Origin: Bacteroidota bacterium
GTDB lineage: Bacteria > Bacteroidota > Bacteroidia > Bacteroidales > JAAUTT01
Length of the DNA: 55,743 nt
Direction of reading: 5' to 3'
Assembly: GCA_020048915.1 (NCBI GenBank)
Contig: JAIFLU010000239.1
Location: 1 to 55,743 of the forward strand
A program made the position numbers and the translations under genes. Under the pieces are notes generated by a model. The model was not told the DNA's origin. It saw nothing but the letters and a program-made list of their open reading frames with translations, and made no database searches. Shown here piece by piece: positions 26,681-37,371 of this stretch (positions are counted from its first letter, which is position 1; each line of letters starts with the position of its first letter).

Positions 26681-28132
26681 TTACTGTAATTTTCGCTGCT
26701 TTCTCCGCCACATCCAGATATAATAAACGGGGATACCTGCGAGTGCTACAATTAACCCCCTCCAGGTGTATTCAGGTTTATAAATAAGCAACACTCCCAT
26801 AATAAAAGCACATAAAGCAATGTATAATATGGGAACCACAGGATAACCAACTGCTTTGTAGGGGCGTTCCGCATCCGGGAGTTTATACCTGAAAACAAAT
26901 AATGCGGCAATCAATAGAATATTAAAAAGCAATACAGCAAACACAACATATAAGAGTAACTGACTATATGTCCCCGACAAACAAAGCAAGCTGCACCAAA
27001 CTGCCTGAATGGTAAGACCAATCCCCGGAACCCCTTTCTTATTCAGAAAACTGGCTGGCTTAAAAAACAAGTTATCTTTTGCCATGGCGTAATAAACGCG
27101 TGCACCCGATAATATTAACCCATTATTGCAACCAAATGTTGAAATAACCAACACTATAGCTATCAGCATTTCGGCCGACTTGCCCAAGACCTGAAACATA
27201 GCGGCTGTGGCCACCCGATCTTCCTCGGCAAATTGAATACCGCGCCCCAGCACTGATAAATCCTCGGGGCTGCCTCGTAAGGGTAATATTTTGAGGTATG
27301 TGAAATTCACCAAAAAGTAAAGCACAGCAACCACAATGGTTCCGATTATCATACTTCGGGGAATTGTTTTTCGCGGGTTCATTACTTCCCCAGAGGCAAA
27401 AGTAATATTATACCATGCATCCGACGAAAACAATGATCCCACCATCGATATAGCAACTGCTGCAAAAAGTGGAATGGTAACAGCACCCGGAATATCCATG
27501 GTACCATCGGTACTGCGCTTAAACGCATTGCTGTCGAAATTTGCAGAGTCAGTGCCTGCGGCAAACCATAAACCCACCAATATTATAAATAGTAAAATTG
27601 CAATTTTCAGAACGGTAAAAACATTCTGAACAATTTTACCTTCTTCAATCCCCTTACTATTTATCCAGGTAATTAAAATAATGGAGAAAATTGCAATGAG
27701 TTCCACAAAATCGATTTCGACAGAACCTACATGTAAAAAAAGATTATAGGAAGAAACCGAAGGGAATATTACCCCAAGGTATTTCGAAAATGCCATAGCA
27801 ACAGCAGCAATGGTTCCTCCTTGAATTACCAATAGATGCGTCCAGCCGTATAAAAAGCCAAACAAAGGGCCGTAAGCTTCGCGCAGGTATACATAAAGTC
27901 CGCCGGCATGCGGAAAAACAGAAGCCATTTCTCCAAAACTCATTGCGGCTAAAACGGTCATCAAACCGGTAATAGCCCAAGCTGCGAGGAGCCAACCCGG
28001 AGCACCAACACCACGCGCCATCTCGGCACTTACAATAAATATCCCGGATCCAATCATCGAGCCTATTACCATGGCCGATGAATCGAATAAATTCAATTTA
28101 CGATGGAAACTATCTTTAGCCTGATCGTGCAT
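26681..28132 (-). CDS. APC-superfamily amino acid permease
   Basis: About 483 residues with 12 predicted transmembrane helices. The first helix carries the APC signature MVIGSMIGSGIFIVSAEMA, and helix 3 has the FPHAGGLYVYLREAYGPLFG region. It belongs to the amino acid/polyamine/organocation family and probably imports or exchanges an amino acid; the substrate cannot be read from sequence. I prefer the internal ATG (MHDQAKDSF) at 28132 to the upstream start at 28150. It lies 84 bases upstream of the GH109-like gene on the same strand, but a shared transcript is not certain. Confidence 0.88.
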   Translation of the reverse strand: MHDQAKDSFHRKLNLFDSSAMVIGSMIGSGIFIVSAEMARGVGAPGWLLAAWAITGLMTVLAAMSFGEMASVFPHAGGLYVYLREAYGPLFGFLYGWTHLLVIQGGTIAAVAMAFSKYLGVIFPSVSSYNLFLHVGSVEIDFVELIAIFSIILITWINSKGIEEGKIVQNVFTVLKIAILLFIILVGLWFAAGTDSANFDSNAFKRSTDGTMDIPGAVTIPLFAAVAISMVGSLFSSDAWYNITFASGEVMNPRKTIPRSMIIGTIVVAVLYFLVNFTYLKILPLRGSPEDLSVLGRGIQFAEEDRVATAAMFQVLGKSAEMLIAIVLVISTFGCNNGLILSGARVYYAMAKDNLFFKPASFLNKKGVPGIGLTIQAVWCSLLCLSGTYSQLLLYVVFAVLLFNILLIAALFVFRYKLPDAERPYKAVGYPVVPILYIALCAFIMGVLLIYKPEYTWRGLIVALAGIPVYYIWMWRRKQRKLQ

Positions 28133-28219
28133 AGGGCAATAGCGATGCAATTAGTGAAGCCAATATAAACATAATTCCTGAACTAGCCCAGGGGAGACAT
28201 TTGAATCTTATTACCGAGT

Positions 28220-28810
28220 TCAATAATACTTTTTGGCAAGCAATTTATTGAGTTTATAGCAAATAAATGCTGATCCAGCTCCTATAAAAGCCCCGGCCAA
28301 AACATCGCCCGGGTAATGAACCCCTAAATGCATTCTGGAATAAGCCACTGAAGACGCCCAAAGATAGGACGGAGCAATAATATACCACTTAGGATATGAA
28401 AGACTCAGCGAAGTGGCCAGTGAAAAAGAATTACTGGTATGCCCGGAGGGAAACGAAGGGCTGTGAGCAGAAATGGCCTTATCGAGATCGGGATATGTAA
28501 CAAAAGGCCGTGTACGGTTTACTATATGCTTTAGAATGTAGCCTGATGCCGCTGCCGAAAATACAGATGCTCCAATAGTTACAGCCTTAAACTTGTTTGC
28601 ACTGTCTTTTTTAATAAACGAATAGGTAATAAGTGAAACAGGAACCGCGACACATATTACTGCGGTAGTTTGACTTAGAGATCGCATAAACGGGTCGAGC
28701 GATTGGTTGCGATCTAAATTAATGTCGCGTAAGATTTCAATTCCGGAATTTTGAGTATAAGTTGTCCCAAAAACAAAAATGCATAGAAGGCTTATAAATA
28801 TTCTTTTCAT
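28220..28810 (-). CDS. PAP2-family phosphatase, exported or membrane-bound
   Basis: A 196-residue type 2 phosphatidic acid phosphatase. An N-terminal signal (MKRIFISLLCIFVFGTTYTQ) precedes membrane helices, and the three active-site motifs are clear: KHIVNRTRPF (KX6RP type), SFPSGHTSNSFS, and SRMHLGVHYPGDVLAG with the catalytic histidine. It would dephosphorylate a lipid phosphate such as undecaprenyl pyrophosphate or phosphatidate at the periplasmic face. I use the ATG at 28810; the longer reading frame upstream has no signal peptide. Confidence 0.88.
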   Translation of the reverse strand: MKRIFISLLCIFVFGTTYTQNSGIEILRDINLDRNQSLDPFMRSLSQTTAVICVAVPVSLITYSFIKKDSANKFKAVTIGASVFSAAASGYILKHIVNRTRPFVTYPDLDKAISAHSPSFPSGHTSNSFSLATSLSLSYPKWYIIAPSYLWASSVAYSRMHLGVHYPGDVLAGAFIGAGSAFICYKLNKLLAKKYY

Positions 28811-28897
28811 TGTTTTTTGAATAAAATCAGCTTGCAATTTAAAATAAAAGACTGTACTAAAATAAAACAACGAAAAGTTTCAGGAATACAATTTCGT

Positions 28898-28938
28898 CGG
28901 AAGACGGAAGTTGGAAGATGGAAGTCAGAAGTTAGAAA
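28898..28938. repeat. Purine-rich GGAAG degenerate repeat
   Basis: Several imperfect GGAAG-type units (GGAAGACGGAAGTTGGAAG and further copies) between two genes. Such low-complexity intergenic runs are frequent in Bacteroidota. Confidence 0.6.
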
Positions 28939-28953
28939 AAGCAACGATTTCAA

Positions 28954-28991
28954 GCAAAAAAAGCAGCCTATCTTTTACGATAGAGCTGCCT
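28954..28991 (-). terminator. Terminator of the thiol peroxidase gene
   Basis: Read on the minus strand, GCAGCTCTATC / GATAGGCTGC pair around GTAAAA with one bulge, followed by TTTTTTTGC. Placed 50 bases after the tpx stop. Confidence 0.8.
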
Positions 28992-29040
28992 TGCATTAAA
29001 GTGACAATATGAATAATTAGAAGCCTTCGATGAAAATAAT

Positions 29041-29541
29041 TTACGAAAGAACTTTGATTGCCCCGGCATAATCAGGCTCCTGAACTATTTCGGGTACCTG
29101 CTCCGAAAACAAAACTTTTGCGTTTTCGTCCAGCACGAGCAATGCCCTGCTATGAACACCGGCTAGAGGTCCATCTACAATACGAACCCCATATGCTTTA
29201 CTGAAGTTATCGTCGCGCAATTCCGATAAAGAGACCACATTCGATAATCCTTCGGCTGCGCAAAACCGGCTATGCGCAAATGGGAGATCGCGCGAAATAC
29301 ACAGCACAACCGTATTGTTAAGCTTTTCGGCCTCTGCATTGAATTTCCGAACCGAAGTAGCACAAACACTGGTATCCAGACTTGGGAAAATATTTAATAC
29401 TAGCTTTTTCCCTTTATAATCTGCTAACGAAACATCGGACAAGTCTGTCTTGGTAAGTTTAAAGTCGGGCGCTACCGTTCCCACGGAAGGTAAGCTCCCT
29501 AACGTATTAATTGCATTTCCTTTTAAAGTAATTTTTGCCAT
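29041..29541 (-). CDS. tpx: Thiol peroxidase
   Basis: A 166-residue atypical 2-Cys peroxiredoxin of the Tpx type. The peroxidatic cysteine is Cys60 in [15 protein letters not shown] and the resolving cysteine Cys94 in [10 protein letters not shown]. It reduces hydrogen and lipid hydroperoxides using thioredoxin, so it may draw on the TrxB system encoded at 10341, though that is distant. Length and motifs match the family. Single gene with its own terminator. Confidence 0.95.
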   Translation of the reverse strand: MAKITLKGNAINTLGSLPSVGTVAPDFKLTKTDLSDVSLADYKGKKLVLNIFPSLDTSVCATSVRKFNAEAEKLNNTVVLCISRDLPFAHSRFCAAEGLSNVVSLSELRDDNFSKAYGVRIVDGPLAGVHSRALLVLDENAKVLFSEQVPEIVQEPDYAGAIKVLS

Positions 29542-29748
29542 TTTGAGATCTATTTAGTTTTATAAAAAATCAATGATACTATGCCTTATAGAACAATGGT
29601 CGGAATGATTTGTTCACTATCAACACCAACAATACTTTTATGTTTCGATTAATTTATCATACTAAAAGGTACAACAAATCACTGATATCCATTTGCTAAA
29701 ACACAATATGTTTTGTAATTTTAATAAAACAACCTTCAAACAATTATC

Positions 29749-31293
29749 ATGATTCGCAAATTAAAAATTACCCAAAGATTATATTTGCTAGTAGGAGTAT
29801 TTTTAGTATTTCTTCTTGTTACGACAATGCTATTTCTAAATGGTTTTAGCAAAACGAAAGACAATACCACAACTACCATTGGAAATAAAATGTTCGAACT
29901 CCAAAAGTCGAAACTACAAGTGGCAGTCCATTCCATGAGCCTTTCCCTTGGGGAATTGATCAAAAGCCAATCGCCCGATTCCCAGGCAATAATTATTAGG
30001 GAAGCTGTAGATCGCATACGATTTGAAGACGACAGCTCGGGGTATTTTTTTGTTTATCAGGGTACTGTAAATATTGCCCTGCCTATTCAAAAGGCATCGG
30101 TAGGTAAAGATTTAGCCGATCGGAAAGATGTTAACGGAGTATTTTTTGTTCAGGAATTGAATAAAAATGCGCATAAAGGGGGTGGATTTATTGAATATGT
30201 TTTTCCGAAACCTGGCAAAGGAGATCAGCCCAAACTTGGGTATTCTGAAATGATACCCGGCACGGATATGTGGATTGGAACCGGTATCTACATCGATAAC
30301 ATTCAGGAAGCAAAAGTATCGCTCGAAAAAGAAATTAAATCGCAAGTGTTAAAAACTGCTACGAGCGTATTAATAACCATACTTCTGATATTGTTTCTGG
30401 TTTTAGCCCCCATTATCCGGGCTACTTACAAGAGCATTGTAGTCCCTTTAAAAGATGCCATAAGTGCCGCCAATAAAGTTGCCGGCGGAAATTTATCCAT
30501 TGATATAAATGACCCTTACAATGACGAAATATCTCAATTAAACCAAGCTCTCAATGAGATGATGCAAAAGTTGAAAGATATTCTTCGGGAAATTTCGGCC
30601 AGTTCAAATTTATTATTAAAAATAAGCAAAGAGTTTTCAAGTTCTTCTGCGAGCCTATCAGCAGGGGCAAACCAACAGGCATCTTCGACAGAAGAAGTAT
30701 CGGCTACCATGGAAGAAATATCATCGGGCATTGAACAAAGCACAAATAATGCATTGCAAACCGAACAAATATCCACTTCAACAAAGAACGGAATCAACGA
30801 AACGCATTTGGCCATGGCAAACGCTGTGAAATCGATGCAAAATATTGCCGATAAGATTACAATTATTACCGATATCTCTTTCCAAACAAACATTCTGGCG
30901 CTTAATGCCGCCGTGGAAGCTGCCCGTGCCGGGGAGCACGGCAAGGGGTTTGCTGTGGTAGCCTCTGAAGTTAGGAAATTGGCTGAACACAGTAAAGTAG
31001 CAGCTGTCGAAATTGACGAAGTCTCAAAAAATGGAGTAAAGTTTATTGATGAAGCACGTCTAAAGCTCGAAAAGATGGTCCCCGAAATAAATCAAACGGC
31101 TAAGCTTGTGCAGGAAATTGCCGCATCAGGAAAAGAACAGGCTACCGGATCCAGTCAGGTAAGTGATGCTTTAGAGCAATTAAGCGATGTGGTGCAGCAA
31201 AATGCAGCATCAGCAGAACAACTGTCTTCCCGAGCTGACGAACTTTATGAACAGGCCGAATCGTTAAAAAAACTGGTTTCGTATTTTAAATAA
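29749..31293 (+). CDS. Methyl-accepting chemotaxis protein with Cache sensor
   Basis: A 514-residue chemoreceptor. It has a first transmembrane helix at about 12-32, a periplasmic single-Cache-2-type sensor domain (about 35-200, with [12 protein letters not shown] and [16 protein letters not shown]), a second helix at about 205-230, HAMP, and a long signalling coiled coil. The highly conserved tip is [20 protein letters not shown], followed by [18 protein letters not shown]. It ends without a CheR-binding pentapeptide. No che genes are nearby; many gliding Bacteroidota lack flagella, so the output path is uncertain. A related fragment is found at 13073. Confidence 0.92.
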   Translation: MIRKLKITQRLYLLVGVFLVFLLVTTMLFLNGFSKTKDNTTTTIGNKMFELQKSKLQVAVHSMSLSLGELIKSQSPDSQAIIIREAVDRIRFEDDSSGYFFVYQGTVNIALPIQKASVGKDLADRKDVNGVFFVQELNKNAHKGGGFIEYVFPKPGKGDQPKLGYSEMIPGTDMWIGTGIYIDNIQEAKVSLEKEIKSQVLKTATSVLITILLILFLVLAPIIRATYKSIVVPLKDAISAANKVAGGNLSIDINDPYNDEISQLNQALNEMMQKLKDILREISASSNLLLKISKEFSSSSASLSAGANQQASSTEEVSATMEEISSGIEQSTNNALQTEQISTSTKNGINETHLAMANAVKSMQNIADKITIITDISFQTNILALNAAVEAARAGEHGKGFAVVASEVRKLAEHSKVAAVEIDEVSKNGVKFIDEARLKLEKMVPEINQTAKLVQEIAASGKEQATGSSQVSDALEQLSDVVQQNAASAEQLSSRADELYEQAESLKKLVSYFK

Positions 31294-31345
31294 TCACCCT
31301 GGATAACAAATTACTCAAAAAAACCATCGTAACACTTTTAAAATA

Positions 31346-31392
31346 TAGCCTTGAGTACACGGATTAAATTCTAATTTGTTTACTCAAGGCTA
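31346..31392. terminator. Hairpin between convergent genes
   Basis: A 12-base perfect stem TAGCCTTGAGTA / TACTCAAGGCTA (31346-31357 and 31381-31392) with a 23-base loop. The flanks are A- and T-rich; it probably terminates the mcp and PIG-L transcripts. Confidence 0.65.
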
Positions 31393-31421
31393 TCTAATCA
31401 ATTTAGTATTTCTGCAGTCCC

Positions 31422-32186
31422 CTAACTAATTAGCTCCCTCCGGTTTTGATTTAACCTTACAAATGCCTCGGCAAAATCGCATTTGTGTTCCATTCCCCGA
31501 AAGGTCTCCATGCGACCATGATATTGTGGGTATTCTTCTTCGATGATCTGACTTTTATGAATAAAACAAACTTCGTGCTTTTGCTTTATTACACTGCTAA
31601 TATCGACATAATCCGTTGGATTAAAATTCTGCGATTGAGTGCCTGTCATTGCCTCACAGTAAAAGAGTTCAAAATCCCTACCCAAGCGAAACCACGCATC
31701 TAACACTAAATCAGAACAAATCCGATGGTCCCGGTGTGTATCTATTGGCCAATGAGTAAAAACTATATCGGGATTTTCGGTTTTTAAAAAATCATAAACT
31801 TCGGAATACCGATTTGGGGTTATCTCGCAACTACCATCAACTTGCCTTAAAAACACGGCTCTTGCTTTTAAAATTGCACATGCTTTTTGGGCTTCTTCTT
31901 TCCTTATTTTTGCAGCTTCTGCGTGCGACTTGCCTTCAATTCCTGCTTCACCTCTTGTAAAATAAGCTGAAATTACTTCGTGACCGGCAGCTGCGAAGAT
32001 TGCCATGGTGCCACCGCAAATCGTTTCCGGATCATCGGGGTGAGCTCCAACAACAACAATTTTTAGTTTCTTTTCAGCGATTTCACTTTTATTATCCGCT
32101 AGTGGTGAGATTGATAAGCCCACCATTGCAGCACCAGCAGACATTCCTGATAATTTTATGGCTTTGCGTCTTGAAATTTCATTCAT
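31422..32186 (-). CDS. PIG-L family deacetylase, exported
   Basis: A 254-residue LmbE/PIG-L zinc-dependent deacetylase. The metal ligands are in VGAHPDDPETICGG (about residue 47) and THWPIDTHRDHRI (about 144). The N-terminus SRRKAIKLSGMSAGAAMVG resembles a Tat signal, although the motif is not perfect. It would remove acetyl groups from an N-acetyl-sugar-like compound outside the cytoplasm. It lies next to the GH9 gene on the same strand. Confidence 0.85.
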   Translation of the reverse strand: MNEISRRKAIKLSGMSAGAAMVGLSISPLADNKSEIAEKKLKIVVVGAHPDDPETICGGTMAIFAAAGHEVISAYFTRGEAGIEGKSHAEAAKIRKEEAQKACAILKARAVFLRQVDGSCEITPNRYSEVYDFLKTENPDIVFTHWPIDTHRDHRICSDLVLDAWFRLGRDFELFYCEAMTGTQSQNFNPTDYVDISSVIKQKHEVCFIHKSQIIEEEYPQYHGRMETFRGMEHKCDFAEAFVRLNQNRRELIS

Positions 32187-32242
32187 ACCGTAGTTATTAA
32201 GAAGGTGAACTTTATAATTCGTATCTCCCTATTAAACGAAAA

Positions 32243-34021
32243 TTAGTTTTGTAATGCCTCCAACGCCCAAACCAAATAAATCAAAGGAGAATTCCAGTTG
32301 ATGGCTACCTCGTTCGAAGCAAACGATTCGGTAACGTCTACATACGCTTCATCGGGAATCAGCGATGGGTATTTGCAACCATCTTGTCTGCCAAGATTAG
32401 GCCCGCCTACCAATAAACCCGGAATGGGCTCACTTATTTCGTCGGCCCCGGAAGGGCGATGGTGCGGGAACATTGGAGTTTTATCGCCACAACCCGTTAC
32501 ATACGAAAATCCTGTGGCATTTCTCCCCATCAGGTAATCGAGATAATGAATAGCTCCTGCCAAATATTTTTTATCCTTGCTAAGTTTATAAGCCTGAATT
32601 AGAGCAATTGCCTGATTTGCTGCTACCGCATTACTTCCCCAAATAAAGTTTTTGGAGGTGTTACACATCGGGGTCATGTAAGCATTGTTTTTATATCCGT
32701 CTAAAATACTATCGGCCAGGGCAAGCATATTTTTCTTTAACCCAGCCAAATCATTCGATGCAACCGGAGTCAATTCCTTCTCAAAACGAAGCAGTGAATA
32801 GTATCCCAGCAAGCGAACATCTCCCCACGACGGAACTTCCATTTTGCTGTCGGGAAAGAGATTAACTGCTTTATAATAACTTTCCTTTTTAGTAGTAACG
32901 TAAAGTTCGGAGGCGGCCCAAATAAATTCATCGGCTACGCTCCTATCGCCATATTCGCCGGTTGAAATATCGGGATCGAAGTTGGTATTCATCACCCGCT
33001 GGTTATACATGACGGCAGGATTCTTCACTGCCCAGCCCCAGGCTTTCTCTGATGCAGCAAGGCATGAGTCGGCTAAGCCAGGGATTTCTTTTGTGAATTT
33101 CTTAAAGATACGGGCAGCTTGTGCAGTTACTGCAGCAAAATCAAGAGCAGCAGTGGTACTTTTCTGAACAACATATCGGGGAGCTTTTGCATCAGCAGGA
33201 AGAATAAACCCATCGAAACTGGCGTTGGTAAGTTTGTGATAAACACCACCATCGCTTGGATCCTGCATCGTCAGCATCCATCGTAAGTTCCAAAGAACTT
33301 CATCTAATAAATCGGGAATGGTATTGTTACTTTCGGGAATGTTAACATCAATTTGTTTGCTATAGTCCGGAAAATCTTCATACAAGGAAAGCAATGTACC
33401 TACTGTAATCCCGGAATTAACAATGTATTTATTATAATCGCCGGCATCGTACCAACCTTTTGACGAAGATATAACAGTCCCTTCGGGACGTTGAGCAGTT
33501 GCTGCCGATGCGTGCACCAATACTTTATCGTCGGGGTGTCCGGCAGGGCGACTCCATTTGCCCGCATACTGCGCTGTTAATGGCATGGATAACCGCTGGT
33601 AATAATACGACTTTAAACTGGCAACAGCCAATTTGTGATGCACCTTTGGTTTTATTTCAAATTGATATGAAAACCCAACTTCGGGAACATACAATACATA
33701 GGTACCTGGCTTTTGAAAACTGGTAAAATCAGCAATTCTGGTAGTATGATCCGAGTAAGCAGATTTTACGGAAGCACTCAATTCCCCAGTAAATAAAGTT
33801 TCAGCCAAATCGGTTGAAGCGACATGAAATTTACCACTCACATCTTTGGCAAGTACAGCAATTTTTTCACTGGTTGGATAAAAACCAATCTGGTTCAATC
33901 GTATATCCGCCGACACCTGCTGTGCGCTTAACGAAAATGGCAATGCCAGGAGTAAACCTGCTATAAATATCCACCCCTGGGTACAAATCTTTTGGGCAGA
34001 ATTTTGTTTTTCAGAATTCAT
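32243..34021 (-). CDS. Glycoside hydrolase family 9 endoglucanase
   Basis: A 592-residue secreted GH9 enzyme with a signal peptide (about 1-35, ending LSAQQ), an N-terminal Ig-like CelD-type domain (about 40-130) and an alpha6/alpha6 barrel. The catalytic base region is WYDAGDYNKY (about residue 190); the GH9 signatures CGDKTPMFPHHRPSGADE and the C-terminal catalytic acid region VDVTESFASNEVAINWNSP are present. Family activities are on beta-1,4-glucans (cellulose, mixed-linkage, xyloglucan backbones). No carbohydrate-binding module or secretion tail is visible. Confidence 0.93.
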   Translation of the reverse strand: MNSEKQNSAQKICTQGWIFIAGLLLALPFSLSAQQVSADIRLNQIGFYPTSEKIAVLAKDVSGKFHVASTDLAETLFTGELSASVKSAYSDHTTRIADFTSFQKPGTYVLYVPEVGFSYQFEIKPKVHHKLAVASLKSYYYQRLSMPLTAQYAGKWSRPAGHPDDKVLVHASAATAQRPEGTVISSSKGWYDAGDYNKYIVNSGITVGTLLSLYEDFPDYSKQIDVNIPESNNTIPDLLDEVLWNLRWMLTMQDPSDGGVYHKLTNASFDGFILPADAKAPRYVVQKSTTAALDFAAVTAQAARIFKKFTKEIPGLADSCLAASEKAWGWAVKNPAVMYNQRVMNTNFDPDISTGEYGDRSVADEFIWAASELYVTTKKESYYKAVNLFPDSKMEVPSWGDVRLLGYYSLLRFEKELTPVASNDLAGLKKNMLALADSILDGYKNNAYMTPMCNTSKNFIWGSNAVAANQAIALIQAYKLSKDKKYLAGAIHYLDYLMGRNATGFSYVTGCGDKTPMFPHHRPSGADEISEPIPGLLVGGPNLGRQDGCKYPSLIPDEAYVDVTESFASNEVAINWNSPLIYLVWALEALQN

Positions 34022-34083
34022 ACAATAAAAATTATACGGTGATTAAATAAAAGGAAAGATATGAAATTTAAGGAAAAGCAAAA

Positions 34084-34123
34084 GGGCATAGTTCAAGGAA
34101 AAATATCCGGTTGAACTATGCCC
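34084..34123 (-). terminator. Terminator of the GH2 gene
   Basis: A 13-base perfect stem GGGCATAGTTCAA / TTGAACTATGCCC (34084-34096 and 34111-34123). On the minus strand the stem is followed by TTTTGCTTTT, so it ends the GH2 transcript before the GH9 gene. Confidence 0.8.
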
Positions 34124-34258
34124 TGCAATTTATGATACTAAAAAAGATCGAATTGACATAAAAGCCTTAACCAGCTTTTTATGGTGCAATAACTTGGCTG
34201 CATTCCGGGCTAAATAAAGAGTCAAAGCCTAATTTCACTTTTTATATAGCCTTACTGT

Positions 34259-36682
34259 CTATTTTTTTGTTTCAATAGTAGCGGTAGTTTTCTCTAAACC
34301 TTCCGAAGTAGCTGTCACAATTATTTTACCTCCATTTTCGGTCGATTGGATAATAGCCAGGCACAGGCCGCTCATTGCTTTACGGTTGTTTGCTTTAAAC
34401 GATTCATGACTAATTGGATCGCCATTGTCCACTCCTACCAAAGCTCCTGCTCCTTCAATCTGGAATTGAACGCGATTCTCCGCATCGGGAACAAGAATAC
34501 CATCTTTGTCGACAATAGATACTTTTACAAAAGAAAGATCCCGGCCATCTGCATTTATGTTTTTGCGATCTGGTTCCAGAATAATTCTGGCCGGTTTTCC
34601 GGCAGTTTTAATTTCCTGTGAAAGAACCTCTTTTCCTCCAGTCCGAGAAATAGCTTTCAGCGTTCCGGCTTCAAATGGAACTTTCCACGACAGGTGAAGA
34701 TCGTCGCCAATTTTCTTTTTAGTTCCAAGCGATTTGCCATTTAAAAAGAGTTCCACTTCCTCTGCATTACTATAGGCCCAAATATCGACAATTTGTCCGG
34801 CTTTCCAGTTCCAGTGCGGGAAAACATGTAAAACCGGCTTGGTGGTCCATTCGCTTTGGTACATATAAAAAGCATCCTTTGGAAAACCAGCCAGGTCGAC
34901 AATTCCGAAATAGGAACTACGGGCAGGCCAGGGATAAGGAGTTGGTTCACCCAGATAATCGAAACCCGTCCATACAAACATTCCCGATAGAAAATCGTGC
35001 TTTTTAATTACCTTCCAGGTTGCTTCGTGGGTCGATCCCCAGGGCACCCGGCAATTATCGTAAGCAGAACAAGTAAAATCGGCATTTCCCGAAGTAAAGG
35101 GCTTATCCCAACGGGTTGGCCAAATACGAATTGTATCGGCAGGCAGATCATATTTTCCACGGGTAGCTAATGCAGAGGTAGTTTCGCTGGCTATAAATTT
35201 TTTACCGGGATAATCCTTATGGAAATTAGCATAACTTTGCTCATGGTAGTTATAACCAATTACGTCGACAGCACCCGATTGGATAATGAAATTACCCGGT
35301 CCGGGATTATTGCATGCAGAAGTAATGGGACGGGTTGGATCCAGGCTTTTTACGATCCTTGCTAATTCGGTAGCGATGGTAGCCCCTTCAGCGCTTCCCT
35401 GTTCATGGATTTCGTTGCCGATACTCCAGATAAAAACGCTAGGATGGTTTCGGTCGCGCAGAATCAGGTCTTCGAGATCGCGTTTGTGCCATTCGTCCCA
35501 GGCAAGGTGATAGTCAAATTTATTCTTTTGCATTTTCCACATATCAAACGCTTCGTCCATAACAATAAAACCCATTTTATCGCACAAATCGAGCAATTCG
35601 GGAGCAGGAGGATTGTGCGAAGTACGGATTCCGTTACAACCCATATCCTTCAAAATTTCCAATTGTCTCTCCAGGGCACGGGTATTTATGGCAGTACCCA
35701 AACAACCTAAATCGTGGTGGTTGCATACTCCCAGTATCTTCAGGGGCTTTCCGTTTAATAAAAAACCTTTGTCAGCATCGAATTCAAAATAGCGGATACC
35801 AAAAGAGGTTTCGTACTCGTCCAAGACTTTTCCGTTTACTTTTACCTGAGATACTGCTTTGTATAAATAAGGACTGTTGACCGACCATAATGCAGGATTA
35901 TTTACGGTAAACTCCTGGGCTATTTCAATTGAGTTGGCTCCCGACAATTCAGCTTTGCTTTCGGATTTGGAGACTACTTTTCCCGAAGCATCATAAATAC
36001 TTGTAGTTAGAGTTGCCGACTGATTACCTGGTAACGCATTCCGGACCTTCGTTTTAAGAGAAATTTTAGCCAGTTGATCGGTTACGGAAGGAGTAGTAAC
36101 ATAGGTTCCCCAATGATCTACAAAAACTTTATCGGTAGAGATCAGCCAAACATTCCGATAAATACCCGAACCCGAGTACCAGCGCGAATTAGGCTGCTGG
36201 GAGTTATCTACTTTTACCACCATTACATTGGGTTTATTTCCATAATTCAGATAAGGGGTAAGTTCGTAACGAAAAGAACTATAACCATAAGGACGTTTCC
36301 CAAGAAATTGTCCATTGATCCACACCTCGCTGTTATTGTATACCCCATCAAAATCGACAAACATAAGTTTCCCTTTTTGAACTTCCTGAATCGTAAACGA
36401 TTTACGATACCAGCCAATACCGCCAGGTAGAGCGCCACCGCCAGGTGATGCAGGATTCTTTTCACTAAACTCCCCTTCGATGCTCCAGTCGTGCGGCAAA
36501 TTAAGAGTTCGCCATTTACTGTCATCAAAACTTATCGCCTGGGCATTATCTGTATTCCCAAGAAAAAATTTCCAGTTTGTGCCAAAATTTTGGGTGGAGC
36601 GAACATTTGTTTGGGCAGATACTATACTTTGAGTAAAGAATAGTGAAACAAATATCGCACAATTAAAAAAACGTGCTTTCAT
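34259..36682 (-). CDS. Glycoside hydrolase family 2 (beta-galactosidase-like)
   Basis: About 807 residues with a signal peptide (MKARFFNCAIFVSLFFTQS, ending VSAQT). The sugar-binding domain comes first (WRTLNLPHDWSIEGEF, WYRKSF), then an Ig-like domain, the TIM barrel, and C-terminal DUF4982- and Ig-like domains. The acid/base Glu is in SIGNEIHEQGS (about residue 420) and the nucleophile Glu in ASETTS (about 497). This is the architecture of Bacteroidota exo-beta-galactosidases. The start is the ATG at 36682, which gives a proper signal peptide; the longer frame from 36724 does not. It is transcribed divergently from the lipoprotein gene at 36945. Confidence 0.92.
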   Translation of the reverse strand: MKARFFNCAIFVSLFFTQSIVSAQTNVRSTQNFGTNWKFFLGNTDNAQAISFDDSKWRTLNLPHDWSIEGEFSEKNPASPGGGALPGGIGWYRKSFTIQEVQKGKLMFVDFDGVYNNSEVWINGQFLGKRPYGYSSFRYELTPYLNYGNKPNVMVVKVDNSQQPNSRWYSGSGIYRNVWLISTDKVFVDHWGTYVTTPSVTDQLAKISLKTKVRNALPGNQSATLTTSIYDASGKVVSKSESKAELSGANSIEIAQEFTVNNPALWSVNSPYLYKAVSQVKVNGKVLDEYETSFGIRYFEFDADKGFLLNGKPLKILGVCNHHDLGCLGTAINTRALERQLEILKDMGCNGIRTSHNPPAPELLDLCDKMGFIVMDEAFDMWKMQKNKFDYHLAWDEWHKRDLEDLILRDRNHPSVFIWSIGNEIHEQGSAEGATIATELARIVKSLDPTRPITSACNNPGPGNFIIQSGAVDVIGYNYHEQSYANFHKDYPGKKFIASETTSALATRGKYDLPADTIRIWPTRWDKPFTSGNADFTCSAYDNCRVPWGSTHEATWKVIKKHDFLSGMFVWTGFDYLGEPTPYPWPARSSYFGIVDLAGFPKDAFYMYQSEWTTKPVLHVFPHWNWKAGQIVDIWAYSNAEEVELFLNGKSLGTKKKIGDDLHLSWKVPFEAGTLKAISRTGGKEVLSQEIKTAGKPARIILEPDRKNINADGRDLSFVKVSIVDKDGILVPDAENRVQFQIEGAGALVGVDNGDPISHESFKANNRKAMSGLCLAIIQSTENGGKIIVTATSEGLEKTTATIETKK

Positions 36683-36944
36683 AGAATTAGAGGTTAAGTT
36701 TCTTAAAAGAATAAAATTATTCAATTTATTTGGCTCAGCTACTATCTAAACCTAAAATATCAAAATTCAATTCCAATAATTATTGGTAAATTATGATTTC
36801 CATGAACAAAACCATCTGAATAATGTTTAGGGATTAAATAGTATAGGTATTACTTAATGAGTTGCTGATTATTTCTGACGCTTTATTACTACTTTAATAC
36901 TTCAAAAACATATCGGAATGTTTAAAAATTCGCCGAACCCAAAG

Positions 36945-37364
36945 ATGAAATTTCCAGTATTGGTTTTAATATCCCTTGTAATGATTAATTGTTCCTCTTC
37001 CAAAAAGTCGAGAGCAATTGAATCATATTCTTTCGAAATATTTTTTGGCAATACCGGAGGTTTTTCAAATATCAACCCGATTTTTAGTGTAAAAAATAAT
37101 GGCGATGTTTTTAAGAAGAATAATGCAACATCAGATGCTTTTCTTTTGAAAAAAATCGAAATACCAAAAATCGATTCGCTTTATACGCTCATCGCGAAAA
37201 GTAATTTCGAAAATCTAAAAATCAACCACATCTCCAACCTCACTCATTATATCGAAATAAAATCGGAGAAATTTACCAATAAAATAATGTGGCACGAAAA
37301 TTCTCAGTTACCTGATGAAGCTAGGAAACTGCATAATTTCCTACTATCTGCAATTAAAAAATAA
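36945..37364 (+). CDS. Small lipoprotein of unknown function
   Basis: A 139-residue protein with a lipoprotein signal (MKFPVLVLISLVMINC; Cys16 as the likely lipid-anchored residue). The mature part is mixed alpha/beta with YSFEIFFGNTGGFSNINP and a C-terminal LPDEARKLHNFLLSAIKK helix. I do not recognise a family with confidence. The stop is 7 bases before the M4 peptidase start codon, so the two genes are probably one operon and the lipoprotein could be a chaperone or inhibitor for the peptidase, which is inference only. Confidence 0.7.
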   Translation: MKFPVLVLISLVMINCSSSKKSRAIESYSFEIFFGNTGGFSNINPIFSVKNNGDVFKKNNATSDAFLLKKIEIPKIDSLYTLIAKSNFENLKINHISNLTHYIEIKSEKFTNKIMWHENSQLPDEARKLHNFLLSAIKK

Positions 37365-37371
37365 CATCCTT